Source of the DNA: Chitinophagaceae bacterium UBA1930
GTDB taxonomy: Bacteria; Bacteroidota; Bacteroidia; Chitinophagales; Chitinophagaceae
DNA: 64,000 bases
Direction: 5' to 3'
NCBI GenBank assembly: GCA_002337145.1
Contig: DDFK01000004.1
Coordinates: 248,001-312,000, forward strand
Shown here piece by piece: positions 41,653-50,804 of the stretch. The first letter of the stretch is position 1. Each line of letters begins with the position of its first letter. The position numbers and the translations under genes were made by a program. Below the pieces are notes generated by a model, which made no database searches, was not told where the DNA came from, and saw only the letters and a list, made by a program, of their open reading frames with translations.

Positions 41653-43158
41653 TTAAACCATTTCTTGCAACAGCGAAGCATCTTTTGTTTCCAATAAAGA
41701 ATAGCCCATCAAAAATTCATCTACTTTTCTTGCACACTCACGGCCTTCGCTTATTGCCCACACAACCAATGATTGTCCACGCCGCATATCGCCAGCAGTA
41801 AATACTTTGCTGATATTGGTCTGGTAGTTTTTCTCTGTTGCCTTTACATTGCCACGTTCATCCAGTTCAACACTTAGCTGCTGTATCAGGCCTGTATGTT
41901 GCGGATGCACAAAGCCCATGGCAAGCAATGCAAGCTCACAGGCAATTTCCCTTTCGCTACCTACTACTTCAACAAAGTTTGCAGGCCGGCCATCTTCTGT
42001 AATCTTCCATTCAAGATCAACAATTTTCAATGCTTTCAAATTGCCGTTGCCATCACCTATAAATTCTTTGGTGGCAATGGCCCAATGCCTTGCTGCACCT
42101 TCTTCGTGCGATGTAGTGGTTTTTAAAATCATGGGGTAAGTAGGCCAGGGCATAAAAGGTGTTCTGGCAGATGCAGGCTTGGGCATCAGTTCAAATTGCG
42201 TAACACTTGCTGCACCATGACGGTTGGATGTACCTACGCAATCGCTACCTGTATCGCCGCCGCCAATCACTACTACATTTTTACCAGTGGCTTTCAAATC
42301 ATGTACATAAATATTGCTTTCAATATTGGCATGTGCTAAAGCGTCACTATTGTCAATACGCTTGTTCTGCTGCTTTAAAAAATCCATCGCAAAATGAACG
42401 CCGTTCAGTTCCCTGCCCGGTATCGGCAGGTCCCTTGGTACGGTTGAGCCACCCGCCAATACAATGGCATTGAACTCACGCAGCAGATCGTTGATGCTGA
42501 TGTTCACCCCCACATTGGCATGGCACCTGAACGTGATGCCTTCTTCTTCCATTACTTCGATCCTTCGCTGCACTACCCATTTCTCCAATTTAAAATCGGG
42601 TATGCCATAGCGTAGCAGGCCACCGGGCTTTTCGTCACGTTCAAAAACGGTCACTGCATGGCCTGCATAGTTCAGTTGTGCAGCAGCAGCCAGCCCCGCA
42701 GGGCCGCTACCCACAACCGCTACTTTTTTGCCCGTGCGTATATTGGGTTTGCGTGGTTGCACAAAGCCTTTGTTGAAGGCAATTTCTATGATGTGCTTTT
42801 CAATTTCTTCAATGGCAACTGCGGGCTGGTTAATGCCAAGCACGCATGCACTTTCGCAAGGTGCAGGGCAGATGCGTCCGGTAAATTCAGGGAAGTTATT
42901 GGTTGATGTCAATATATCGTATGCCTCTTTCCAATTGCCATCGTACACCGCATCGTTAAACTCGGGTATCACGTTGCCCAGTGGGCAACCGCTATGGCAA
43001 AAGGGAACACCGCAGTTCATGCAGCGTGCACTTTGCTGGTTCAGTTGCTCATCAGTATAAGGTTGCACAAATTCTTTATAGTCGTTCAAACGCTCTGCCA
43101 CTGGGCGTTTGCTGGGTAGTTCCCTTGTAAATTCTATGAAACCTGTTGGCTTTCCCAT
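41653..43158 (-). CDS. gltD: Glutamate synthase (NADPH) small subunit
   Basis: A 501-residue FAD/iron-sulfur subunit supplying electrons from NADPH to GltB. The N-terminal cluster motifs are CMNCGVPFCHSGCPLGN and CPAPCESACVLGI; the FAD motif is VAVVGSGPAGLAAAAQLNYAG and the NADPH motif NVVVIGGGDTGSDCVGTSNR. The C-terminal GDMRRGQSLVVWAISEGRECA closes the FAD site. It is downstream of gltB with a 56-base gap, on the same strand, so gltB-gltD form an operon. Length is at the normal upper end for bacterial GltD. Confidence 0.97.
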   Translation of the reverse strand: MGKPTGFIEFTRELPSKRPVAERLNDYKEFVQPYTDEQLNQQSARCMNCGVPFCHSGCPLGNVIPEFNDAVYDGNWKEAYDILTSTNNFPEFTGRICPAPCESACVLGINQPAVAIEEIEKHIIEIAFNKGFVQPRKPNIRTGKKVAVVGSGPAGLAAAAQLNYAGHAVTVFERDEKPGGLLRYGIPDFKLEKWVVQRRIEVMEEEGITFRCHANVGVNISINDLLREFNAIVLAGGSTVPRDLPIPGRELNGVHFAMDFLKQQNKRIDNSDALAHANIESNIYVHDLKATGKNVVVIGGGDTGSDCVGTSNRHGAASVTQFELMPKPASARTPFMPWPTYPMILKTTTSHEEGAARHWAIATKEFIGDGNGNLKALKIVDLEWKITEDGRPANFVEVVGSEREIACELALLAMGFVHPQHTGLIQQLSVELDERGNVKATEKNYQTNISKVFTAGDMRRGQSLVVWAISEGRECARKVDEFLMGYSLLETKDASLLQEMV

Positions 43159-43214
43159 ATAAGGAAGTTTAAAGTTTAATTGGTTGAATGGTTGAATGTC
43201 CGCTTGTTGATTTG

Positions 43215-46200
43215 CTAGCTTTTATACTGTTGGACATTTGAATTTTTGAACTGGCCCAAAGCCTTCTTATAATCTTTCGGGAACACTTTGATGAAGTGCT
43301 GTAACTGGTTGTCAAAATCGTTGAGTACAAATTTTGCAACCGTACTGCCTGTCTGTTCCGCATGTTTGGTCAGCAGGTGTTGCAGTTCAAGAATGTCGTC
43401 TTCGCTCAATGGGTCAAGGTCCACCATTTCCATATTGCAGTTGCCGGCAAAGCTTTCCTTTACATCGTATATATAAGCAATACCGCCACTCATGCCTGCT
43501 GCAAAATTCCTTCCCGTGTTGCCCAGTATCACTACCTTACCACCGGTCATGTACTCGCAGCCATGATCGCCAACGCCTTCTACCACGGCACTTACACCGC
43601 TGTTGCGTACGGCAAAACGTTCGCCTGCCTTGCCACGTATAAATGCTTCGCCGCTTGTTGCTCCGTAAAAGGCAGTGTTGCCAATCAGTATGTTTTCTTC
43701 GGGTATAAATGTGCCTTTCTTATCGGGGTACACAATCAATCTTGCACCGCTTAATCCTTTACCAAAGTAATCATTGGCGTCGCCTTCCAACTCAAGTGTA
43801 ATGCCTTTGTTGTTAAAGGCACCAAAGCTTTGACCAGCGGTACCTGTGAATTTGAAATGGATGGTATCGTCTGGTAAGCCCCTGCTGCGGTATATTTTGG
43901 TAAGCTCGTTCGATAGGATGGTACCAACCGTTCTGTCAATATTCCTGATGTTGAACGATGCGGTCACTTTCTCCTGATTGTCCAATGCAGGTTTTGCAGC
44001 AGCCAACAATTTCCAGTCCAACACATCGACCAAACCATGATCCTGTTCTTCTTGTTTGTACAGGCCAACATATTCCGATGCCGGTTCTTTGTACAGGATG
44101 GGGGATAGGTCGAGTTTTGCATATTTCCAATGCGTGATGTTTTCTTTTCTTTCCAGGCAATCCACCTGGCCAATCATTTCGTTCACGGTTTTAAAACCGA
44201 GCTCCGCCATTATTTCCCTTAACTCCTGTACCATAAACTTGAAGAAGTTTATTACATGCTCGGGATCGCCCGTAAAACGTTTTCTTAACTCAGGATCTTG
44301 CGTTGCAACACCAACAGGGCAGGTGTTCAAATGGCATTTACGCATCATGATGCAGCCTTCTACCACCAATGCAGCAGTGGCCACGCCCCATTCTTCGGCA
44401 CCCAGCAATGCAGCAATGGCAATGTCGCGGCCCGTTTTCATCTGGCCATCGGCCTGTACGGTAACACGGCTACGCAGTTTGTTTTTTACCAATGTCTGGT
44501 GGGCTTCTGCAAGTCCCATTTCCCATGGTAGGCCTGTATGTTTAATGGAGCTGATAGGGCTTGCACCTGTACCGCCATCATGGCCTGCAATCAACACCAC
44601 ATCTGCTTTTGCTTTGGTAACGCCTGCAGCAATGGTGCCCACGCCAGCCTTACTTACTAGTTTCACATTTATTCTTGCTGCACGGTTGGCATTCTTTAAA
44701 TCGGATATCAGTTGGGCCAAATCTTCAATACTATAAATATCATGGTGCGGTGGTGGCGATATCAGCCCAACGCCGGGTGTTGAGTGACGCACTTTACCAA
44801 TCCACTCATCTACTTTGTGTCCGGGTAACTGTCCGCCTTCACCGGGTTTGGCACCCTGTGCCATTTTTATCTGCAGTTCATCTGCTTCCGTAAGGTATAA
44901 ACTCGTTACACCAAAACGTGCAGAAGCAACCTGTTTAATGGCACTACGCATGCTGTCGCCATTTTGCAGTTTTTCGTAACGCAATTCATCTTCGCCACCT
45001 TCGCCGGTATTGCTTTTGCCACCCAGGCGGTTCATGGCAATGGCAAGCGTGCTATGGGCTTCATGCGATATGGAACCAAAGCTCATGGCACCTGTGGCAA
45101 AGCGTTTGTAGATGTTTTCTGCGGCTTCCACTTCATCAATACTGATAGAAGGACGGTTGCGTTTAAACTCGAACATGCTACGCAGCGTACACGCTTTTTC
45201 GCTTTGGTCGTTTACAAGTTTCGAATATTTTTTAAACGTTGCATAATCATTCATCTTGGTGGCATGTTGCAATAAGTGAATGGTTTGCGGATTGAACAAG
45301 TGGAACTCGCCTTTGCGTTTCCATTGGTACAATCCACCCACTTGCAAACGTTCTACTGGTATATCTTTTTTGCTGAAAGCAAAATGGTGTTTGGCCAATG
45401 CTTCTTTGGCAATTTCATCCAAGCCCATGCCTTCAATACGTGATGTGGCACCGGTAAAATATTTATCTACTACTTCTTTGTTCAGCCCAACTATTTCAAA
45501 AATCTGTGCACCTTGGTAAGACTGTAAAGTGGAGATACCCATTTTACTGAACACTTTCAACAGGCCATCGCATACCGCTTTTACATAATTTTTCTTTAAC
45601 TGTTCCACATCAATATCTGTTTGCAGTTTGCCCGATATTTTCATGTCACGAATAGTAGATAACGCCAGGTATGGATTGATGGCAGTGGCACCAAAACCAA
45701 TCAAACAGGCAAAGTGGTGCACTTCCCATACATCGCCAGCTTCTACAATAATACCCACTTGGCCACGGTAACCTTTTCTGATTAAGTGGTGGTGAACGGC
45801 AGACACAGCCAGCAATGTAGGTATGGGAGCGTGGTCGCTATCAATGGCACGGTCGGTTAATATCAATACTTCAAAACCATCTTCCACTGCATCGGTTGCA
45901 TAACGGCACAAACGTTCAATGCCTTTTTGTAAAGAACCAGGTTTGCCATCGGCCCTAAAATAGGTCTGTAATGTTTTTGCCTGAAAGATGCCGGTATCAA
46001 TGCTCCTGATCTTTTCCAGTTCATGGTTGTTGAGTACAGGATGTTTCAATGCCACACTATGGCAGGCCAATGCATCTTCAATCAGCAGGTTGCCATTGTT
46101 GCCCGCAAAGGTTGCAAGGCTCATTACCAGTTTCTCGCGTATCGGGTCAATGGGCGGGTTGGTTACCTGTGCAAACAATTGTTTAAAGTAGGCACTTAAA

Positions 46201-47747
46201 TGTTGTGGCTGTTCGCTCAGTACAGCCAATGGCGTATCGGTACCCATAGAACCGATTGGTTCCTTTGCATCAATTGCCATGGATGATATAATGGTCTCCA
46301 AATCTTCAGTGGAGTAGCCAAATGCCTTTTGGTATTTGAACACCTGGTCGTGTTGCAAATGTGTAAACAGTACCCTTGGCTCTGGCAATTCTTCTAAGCG
46401 TATCTTGTATTTGTTCAGCCACTCGCCATAAGGTTTCTGCGAGCAGATGTTTTTCTTTACTTCTTCATCGCTAATGATCCTTCCCTGTTCCATATCCACC
46501 ACAAACATCTTACCTGGTTGCAGCCTTCCTTTTTCAATTACAATGCTTTGGTCCACAGGCAATGCACCTGTTTCGCTGGCCATGATAACCCTGTCGTCGT
46601 TGGTAACACAGTAGCGTGAAGGACGTAGGCCATTCCTGTCCAGCGTGGCACCGATCATTTTACCATCGGTAAATGATATGGATGCGGGACCATCCCATGG
46701 TTCCTGGAATGCAGCATGGAATTCGTAGAAGGCTTTTTTAACAGGATCCATCGTTTCATCGCCATCCCATGCTTCGGGTATCAGCATCATCATTACATGG
46801 GGCAGGCTCCTGCCACATAGGGTAAGCAATTCAATCATATTGTCCAAGCAAGCAGAATCCGATTGGTTCTGCGTTACAATGGGCAACAGCATGTCCATTT
46901 CTTCTTTGGTAAAATATGGATTGGTAAAACCTTTTTCGCTTGTCTTGAGCCAGTTGAGGTTGCCTTGCAAAGTATTGATCTCACCATTGTGGGCAATGTA
47001 CCTAAAGGGTTGTGCCAGTTTCCAGGAAGGGAAGGTGTTGGTGGCAAAACGGGAGTGTACCAAACCAAACGCACTTACCAAACGCTTGTTGCTCAGGTCG
47101 GGGAAATAGCTACGCACCTGGTGCGATGTGAGTTGCCCTTTGTACACAATTGTTTTATACGATAGCGATGCCACATAAAAACCGATGGCATCTTTTTTTA
47201 CGGTGTTGTTGATGGTGTGGCTGGCATAGTTCTTTAAAATAAAGAGCTTGCGTTCAAATGCATCGGGCGATGAGATATGGTCGGGACAAACCACAAATAC
47301 CTGTTCTATTTCGGGTTCAACGCTTAATGCAGTTGGGCCAATATCGGTGGTGTTTACGGGTACTTTCCGGTAAGCCAATATTTCCAGCCCCAGTTTCTCT
47401 GCACTGCGTGTAAAAATCTCCCTGCACTCTTCTTTCAGCCTGATGTCTTTGGGAAAGAACAGCATACCCACACCGTACTTGCCAAAAGGAGGCAGGTGCA
47501 CACCCATTTTTACGCATTCGTCAAAGAAAAACTCATGGGGCGTTTGAATAAGTATACCGGCACCATCGCCCGTATTGTTTTCGCAGCCACAGGCACCGCG
47601 GTGCTCCATGTTTTCCAATACCGTTAATGCATCCGATATATGTTGATGGGATTTATTGCCTTTAATATTGGCAACGAAGCCGATGCCACAGGCATCATGC
47701 TCAAAAGACGAGTCGTAAAGACCACAATTTCCGGTTTGTTCACTCAT
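43215..47747 (-). CDS. gltB: Glutamate synthase large subunit
   Basis: A 1510-residue enzyme that makes two glutamates from glutamine and 2-oxoglutarate. The N-terminal amidotransferase nucleophile is Cys20 in HDACGIGFVANIKG, exposed after removal of a short propeptide. The FMN/synthase domain contains ARFGVTSLYLTEADELQIK, GEGGQLPGHKVDEWIG and GAEEWGVATAALVVEGCIMM, and the 3Fe-4S motif is CHLNTCPVG. The C-terminal right-handed GXGXG beta-helix domain follows. Together with AmtB and (elsewhere) glutamine synthetase it forms the GS-GOGAT route. The gene is led by a 156-base gap containing the CAAACGTTTG palindrome. Confidence 0.98.
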   Translation of the reverse strand: MSEQTGNCGLYDSSFEHDACGIGFVANIKGNKSHQHISDALTVLENMEHRGACGCENNTGDGAGILIQTPHEFFFDECVKMGVHLPPFGKYGVGMLFFPKDIRLKEECREIFTRSAEKLGLEILAYRKVPVNTTDIGPTALSVEPEIEQVFVVCPDHISSPDAFERKLFILKNYASHTINNTVKKDAIGFYVASLSYKTIVYKGQLTSHQVRSYFPDLSNKRLVSAFGLVHSRFATNTFPSWKLAQPFRYIAHNGEINTLQGNLNWLKTSEKGFTNPYFTKEEMDMLLPIVTQNQSDSACLDNMIELLTLCGRSLPHVMMMLIPEAWDGDETMDPVKKAFYEFHAAFQEPWDGPASISFTDGKMIGATLDRNGLRPSRYCVTNDDRVIMASETGALPVDQSIVIEKGRLQPGKMFVVDMEQGRIISDEEVKKNICSQKPYGEWLNKYKIRLEELPEPRVLFTHLQHDQVFKYQKAFGYSTEDLETIISSMAIDAKEPIGSMGTDTPLAVLSEQPQHLSAYFKQLFAQVTNPPIDPIREKLVMSLATFAGNNGNLLIEDALACHSVALKHPVLNNHELEKIRSIDTGIFQAKTLQTYFRADGKPGSLQKGIERLCRYATDAVEDGFEVLILTDRAIDSDHAPIPTLLAVSAVHHHLIRKGYRGQVGIIVEAGDVWEVHHFACLIGFGATAINPYLALSTIRDMKISGKLQTDIDVEQLKKNYVKAVCDGLLKVFSKMGISTLQSYQGAQIFEIVGLNKEVVDKYFTGATSRIEGMGLDEIAKEALAKHHFAFSKKDIPVERLQVGGLYQWKRKGEFHLFNPQTIHLLQHATKMNDYATFKKYSKLVNDQSEKACTLRSMFEFKRNRPSISIDEVEAAENIYKRFATGAMSFGSISHEAHSTLAIAMNRLGGKSNTGEGGEDELRYEKLQNGDSMRSAIKQVASARFGVTSLYLTEADELQIKMAQGAKPGEGGQLPGHKVDEWIGKVRHSTPGVGLISPPPHHDIYSIEDLAQLISDLKNANRAARINVKLVSKAGVGTIAAGVTKAKADVVLIAGHDGGTGASPISSIKHTGLPWEMGLAEAHQTLVKNKLRSRVTVQADGQMKTGRDIAIAALLGAEEWGVATAALVVEGCIMMRKCHLNTCPVGVATQDPELRKRFTGDPEHVINFFKFMVQELREIMAELGFKTVNEMIGQVDCLERKENITHWKYAKLDLSPILYKEPASEYVGLYKQEEQDHGLVDVLDWKLLAAAKPALDNQEKVTASFNIRNIDRTVGTILSNELTKIYRSRGLPDDTIHFKFTGTAGQSFGAFNNKGITLELEGDANDYFGKGLSGARLIVYPDKKGTFIPEENILIGNTAFYGATSGEAFIRGKAGERFAVRNSGVSAVVEGVGDHGCEYMTGGKVVILGNTGRNFAAGMSGGIAYIYDVKESFAGNCNMEMVDLDPLSEDDILELQHLLTKHAEQTGSTVAKFVLNDFDNQLQHFIKVFPKDYKKALGQFKNSNVQQYKS

Positions 47748-47846
47748 GATGGTTAAAACAAAAGGGTTAAATAATTGTGGCAGGCAATGGCATGAAATTA
47801 GGCCAAAATGTTGAAAGGGGCCTATATTATTTTCAATAAATTAACG

Positions 47847-47856
47847 CAAACGTTTG
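47847..47856. promoter_or_regulatory. CAAACGTTTG palindrome upstream of gltBD
   Basis: A perfect 10-bp palindrome with an AACGTT core lies 100 bases before the gltB start. It resembles half of a LacI-family operator, but no regulator is known here. Likelihood of being functional is uncertain. Confidence 0.3.
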
Positions 47857-47903
47857 TTAGTAAGCAAAAAACTGCAATGATTGTTAGATAAAATTAAACA
47901 ATA

Positions 47904-48806
47904 TTAAATGATGACTGTAAAGTAAGATGCAGGGAAAGATAGTGCAGGCTTGCTTCCTTTTTCAAAAATGCCGAATACCGTACTGCCCGTGCCACTCATG
48001 CTGGCGTATGCAGCACCTGCGGTATAAAGCTGTTGTTTGATGCTGTTAATTGCAGGGTACTGTTTGCTGACAGGCAGTTCAAAATCGTTGAGCAGTTCGT
48101 TTTTCCAGGTGCCGATTGGTTGCTGTATAATTTGCTGAATGGATTTTTGAGGTACGCAAGGTGCAATATTGGCAAAGGCCCAACCTGTATTTACATGTAT
48201 GCCAGGGTTTACAATCACGAAAGTATAGGCAGATAAATCCAACTCAATATTGCTCATTACCTCGCCACGGGAAGTGGCAAAGCAGGGTTGATTGAGGATG
48301 AAAAACGGACAGTCGCTGCCCAATTGCAATGCATAGTGCATCAATTGCTGCTGCGATAAAACAAGTGCAAATTTTTCATTTAATAAACTTAATGCAAAAG
48401 CCCCATCGGCACTGCCGCCGCCCAGGCCCGCACCCATGGGAATGTTTTTGTGCAGGTGCATCTGTATGGAGGGGAGCGTAGGGAAATCCTGTTTCAATAA
48501 ATGGTAAGCTTTAACGCAAAGGTTGTTGCTGGTATCGCCGTCGATGGTTAGGCCGGATGAGGTAAACGAGATGCTGTTGTTGACAGTTGACGGTTGACGG
48601 TTGACGGTTGGTTGTGGACTATCTACTGTCCACTGTCCACTATCTACTGTCATCTCCGCTCTGTCCACTGCCTGCTCCCTCACCACTTCCAACACATCTT
48701 TGATCATTAAGGGATAGAAAACTGTTTCGAGGTCATGAAAACCATCAGCCCTTTTGCGGAGAATGTTGAGGCCGAGGTTTATTTTACAGTTGGGAAAAAC
48801 AATCAT
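47904..48806 (-). CDS. ispE: 4-diphosphocytidyl-2-C-methyl-D-erythritol kinase with repeat-derived insert
   Basis: A 300-residue GHMP kinase of the non-mevalonate isoprenoid route, phosphorylating CDP-methylerythritol. Signature segments: VFPNCKINLGLNILRKRADG FHDLETVFYP at the N-terminus, the ATP loop NIPMGAGLGGGSADGAFAL, and ASMSGTGSTVFGIF near the end. Between strands, residues about 52-78 (TVDSGQWTVDSPQPTVNRQ and beyond) are encoded by a 7-bp repeat tract and have no counterpart in the E. coli enzyme as I recall it, which explains the longer size. The reading frame is kept, so the enzyme is probably functional, with an added surface loop. Confidence 0.93.
   Translation of the reverse strand: MIVFPNCKINLGLNILRKRADGFHDLETVFYPLMIKDVLEVVREQAVDRAEMTVDSGQWTVDSPQPTVNRQPSTVNNSISFTSSGLTIDGDTSNNLCVKAYHLLKQDFPTLPSIQMHLHKNIPMGAGLGGGSADGAFALSLLNEKFALVLSQQQLMHYALQLGSDCPFFILNQPCFATSRGEVMSNIELDLSAYTFVIVNPGIHVNTGWAFANIAPCVPQKSIQQIIQQPIGTWKNELLNDFELPVSKQYPAINSIKQQLYTAGAAYASMSGTGSTVFGIFEKGSKPALSFPASYFTVII
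48579..48654. repeat. 7-bp repeat tract inside ispE
   Basis: Plus strand: GTTGACA, GTTGACG, GTTGACG, GTTGACG, GTTGGTT, GTGGACT, ATCTACT, GTCCACT, GTCCACT, ATCTACT, GTCATCT, eleven heptamers in register. GTGGAC and GTCCAC form an internal inverted repeat. It is coding in the ispE frame (residues about 51-78). Confidence 0.8.
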
Positions 48807-48832
48807 TAAATAAGATGCGGGTTTAGCAGCGG

Positions 48833-49423
48833 TTACTTCCGCTTATTGATTTCGTCCCTAATAGCAATGGCCCTTATATAGTCCTCATGCTCCAGTACAT
48901 CATTCAGTAAGGTCTGCAGCTCTTCCAGGTTCAGCCCGCTCAGGTCGTCACGGTTACCATCGCCTGCTTTTTCCACACCTACTGCTTCGCCCACTTTCTT
49001 TTTGGCGGGGCCATCTTCCATTAATATGCCTGCACCTTCAATAATATGTTCGTAGGTATAAATGGGGCAGCCAAACCTTACGGCCAGTGCCAATGCATCG
49101 CTGGTGCGGCTGTCAATCTCTACAGTATCGCTATCGGTAAAACAAACCAGTTTAGAGTAAAAAATGCCTTCCTGCAAATCGCTGATCACTATTTCCTGCA
49201 GTTCCACATTAAAGGCATTCATAAAGTTCTTCATCAGGTCGTGCGTAAGGGGGCGGCTTGGTTGCATGTGCTCCAGGGCCACTGCAATGGCCTGGGCCTC
49301 GAACCCGCCAATAACAATGGGCAAACGGCGCAGGCCATTCACTTCGCCCAGCACCACTGCATAGGAATGTGTTTGTGTAATGCTGTGGCTAAGGGCAACT
49401 ATTTCCAGTTCTATCTTCTTCAT
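48833..49423 (-). CDS. Bifunctional nuclease family protein (DUF151) with UVR motif
   Basis: A 196-residue protein. Residues about 1-135 match the bifunctional nuclease (BFN/DUF151) domain: LRRLPIVIGGFEAQAIAVAL, RPLTHDLMKNFMNAFN and SRTSDALALAVRFGCPIY. The C-terminus carries a UvrB/UvrC interaction motif (LEELQTLLNDVLEHEDYIRA). Plant and archaeal-type relatives have nuclease activity, but the bacterial role is poorly defined; the UVR motif suggests a link to repair or protease partners. It lies 26 bases before ispE on the same strand and the two may be cotranscribed. Confidence 0.88.
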   Translation of the reverse strand: MKKIELEIVALSHSITQTHSYAVVLGEVNGLRRLPIVIGGFEAQAIAVALEHMQPSRPLTHDLMKNFMNAFNVELQEIVISDLQEGIFYSKLVCFTDSDTVEIDSRTSDALALAVRFGCPIYTYEHIIEGAGILMEDGPAKKKVGEAVGVEKAGDGNRDDLSGLNLEELQTLLNDVLEHEDYIRAIAIRDEINKRK

Positions 49424-49486
49424 ACTAACACGAAAATAAATGAAAATGCTTTAACTAAAGCACTGGTTTTTGGTTTGGCTAAATGG

Positions 49487-50434
49487 TTATTTCTTCTTTT
49501 TTACAGCTTCTTTTTTGCGGGTAAAGCTGTCGTCAAAAAAACACTTAATGTCCCTATGGTTGCCACAACTGCCCTGTTCCTTCACATCAACTTGGTTGCC
49601 ATTAAACGTAAAGTCCACTACACAGGGGTCGCCATTGTCGCTATAGATGGCTTTGTTGGCGGTTTTCATTTGCAGTTCGCCTTTTAGTTCGCCAATACAT
49701 GTGCCATTGTTCTTCTCAAAATGGATAAAGAAAAAATAAGTGTTGGCATTTTTGCCGTCGCGTATAGATATGAAGTTCTTATTGTCCTGTACATAATTGC
49801 CGCTGAACTTGTTTTTCCTAGGCAGGGTATCAATGGGGTTAATAATGGTATTGTTGCGTTTGGCGTCTTCGTTGGTTTCGTTCACCACCTGCATAAAGCC
49901 ATTGCTGCCATTGTATGCCCAGCCGGTACGGGTGTACTGCAGTTGCTGTTTCTCGGTGTTCATCTTTTCTTTGGCAATGCCAAAAGTGGGTTCTTTGTTA
50001 ATGGATACGGAATGTATATAGCCGTCTTTATTGCCATCGCTCAGCAGTTCCTTACTGGCCAGGAACCTGTTCTTCTTGTCCATTACAAACGTGGCCAAAT
50101 GTGTTTTTTTGCCAAGTACAAAATTGGCCAATAAATAGGTTTCCTTTTGTTTCTCTATACGTCCCACGGGGTTAATGCGTACCTTTTTTTCCTTACCTGT
50201 AATGGTTTGCAGGGCACTGTCTGGTATAAACTGGCCCATTACCTGATAGCTGATCAGGGTACTGTCCGCCAGGTCGGTTATATTGGTATCTGCCCCAACA
50301 TAAGGCAGGTCCATTACCGGAAAGGCAGCTACAAAATCGTTCACTTTTACGGGAGCATCGCCAGAGAGGTCGGCTTTTTTGGGCTTGCAGGCATAAAGGG
50401 ATAGCACCATCAAAGCCAATAGGCAGTTACGCAT
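49487..50434 (-). CDS. Hypothetical lipoprotein
   Basis: A 315-residue protein with a lipoprotein signal (RNCLLALMVLSLYAC, lipobox LYAC). The start is the ATG at 50434; the upstream in-frame extension of 49 residues is not signal-like. The body is rich in Lys, Asn and beta-type segments, for example TNEDAKRNNTIINPIDTLPR and TYFFFIHFEKNNGTCIGELK, followed by DNGDPCVVDFTFNGNQVDVK. The C-terminus is a run of Lys. The GTCIGELKG segment is reminiscent of small secreted barrel proteins, but I do not recognise a family and no function is assigned. Probably attached to a cell envelope membrane. Confidence 0.75.
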   Translation of the reverse strand: MRNCLLALMVLSLYACKPKKADLSGDAPVKVNDFVAAFPVMDLPYVGADTNITDLADSTLISYQVMGQFIPDSALQTITGKEKKVRINPVGRIEKQKETYLLANFVLGKKTHLATFVMDKKNRFLASKELLSDGNKDGYIHSVSINKEPTFGIAKEKMNTEKQQLQYTRTGWAYNGSNGFMQVVNETNEDAKRNNTIINPIDTLPRKNKFSGNYVQDNKNFISIRDGKNANTYFFFIHFEKNNGTCIGELKGELQMKTANKAIYSDNGDPCVVDFTFNGNQVDVKEQGSCGNHRDIKCFFDDSFTRKKEAVKKKK

Positions 50435-50804
50435 ACAGTTGTATTTTGAGGGGTAAAAATAGGGGATAATCGGCCTATTCGTTCTAGCACCCCAATTTAG
50501 GCAATGCACTTGTTTGAATGCTGAACCTTGTTGGCCTGGCTCTGCTGCTATGCTGCCATTGAAGAAAACTGTTTTTACCACGAAGCTTCAAAGTACATCA
50601 AGCCTGAAAAATTTAGCTTGCCTTTGGTACCCTTTCAGGCTTTGTAGTACAATTATCCCATTTGTATTTTTTGTAAAAAGAACATGAGGCAGGCAACTTG
50701 GCAAATGGTGCACTTAGGTAGTTCAACTTTAACCTATAAGGTCAATCAAAAGGAAATGGGAAAAATCTGTATAAATATTTTAGATTTGTCTAAAATTATT
50801 TTTT
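50435..50804. other. Intergenic region, 370 bases, divergent lipoprotein / mntR-like
   Basis: No gene is apparent. It holds a 10-bp inverted repeat with a 23-base loop (AAGCCTGAAA 50600-50609 with TTTCAGGCTT 50633-50642), of unknown role, and at its right end the DtxR-type operator/promoter. The rest shows nothing I can assign. Confidence 0.6.
50777..50796 (+). promoter_or_regulatory. DtxR/MntR-type operator overlapping a -7 promoter box
   Basis: ATTTTAGA (50777-50784) and TCTAAAAT (50789-50796) form a perfect 8-bp inverted repeat spaced by TTTG. Inside it TAGATTTG (50781-50788) is a perfect TAnnTTTG -7 box. The start codon follows 8 bases later, so the repressor binding here would block its own transcription. 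The predicted leader is about 5-10 bases. Confidence 0.75.

Noticed and set aside
43362..47165. Several 60-226 codon plus-strand frames across gltB
   Set aside because: gltB on the minus strand is intact over its full length with all motifs; these frames are antisense shadows.
48579..48654. ispE as a broken gene because of the repeat tract
   Set aside because: The reading frame continues through the tract and all kinase motifs follow in the same frame, so it is an insertion and not a disruption.
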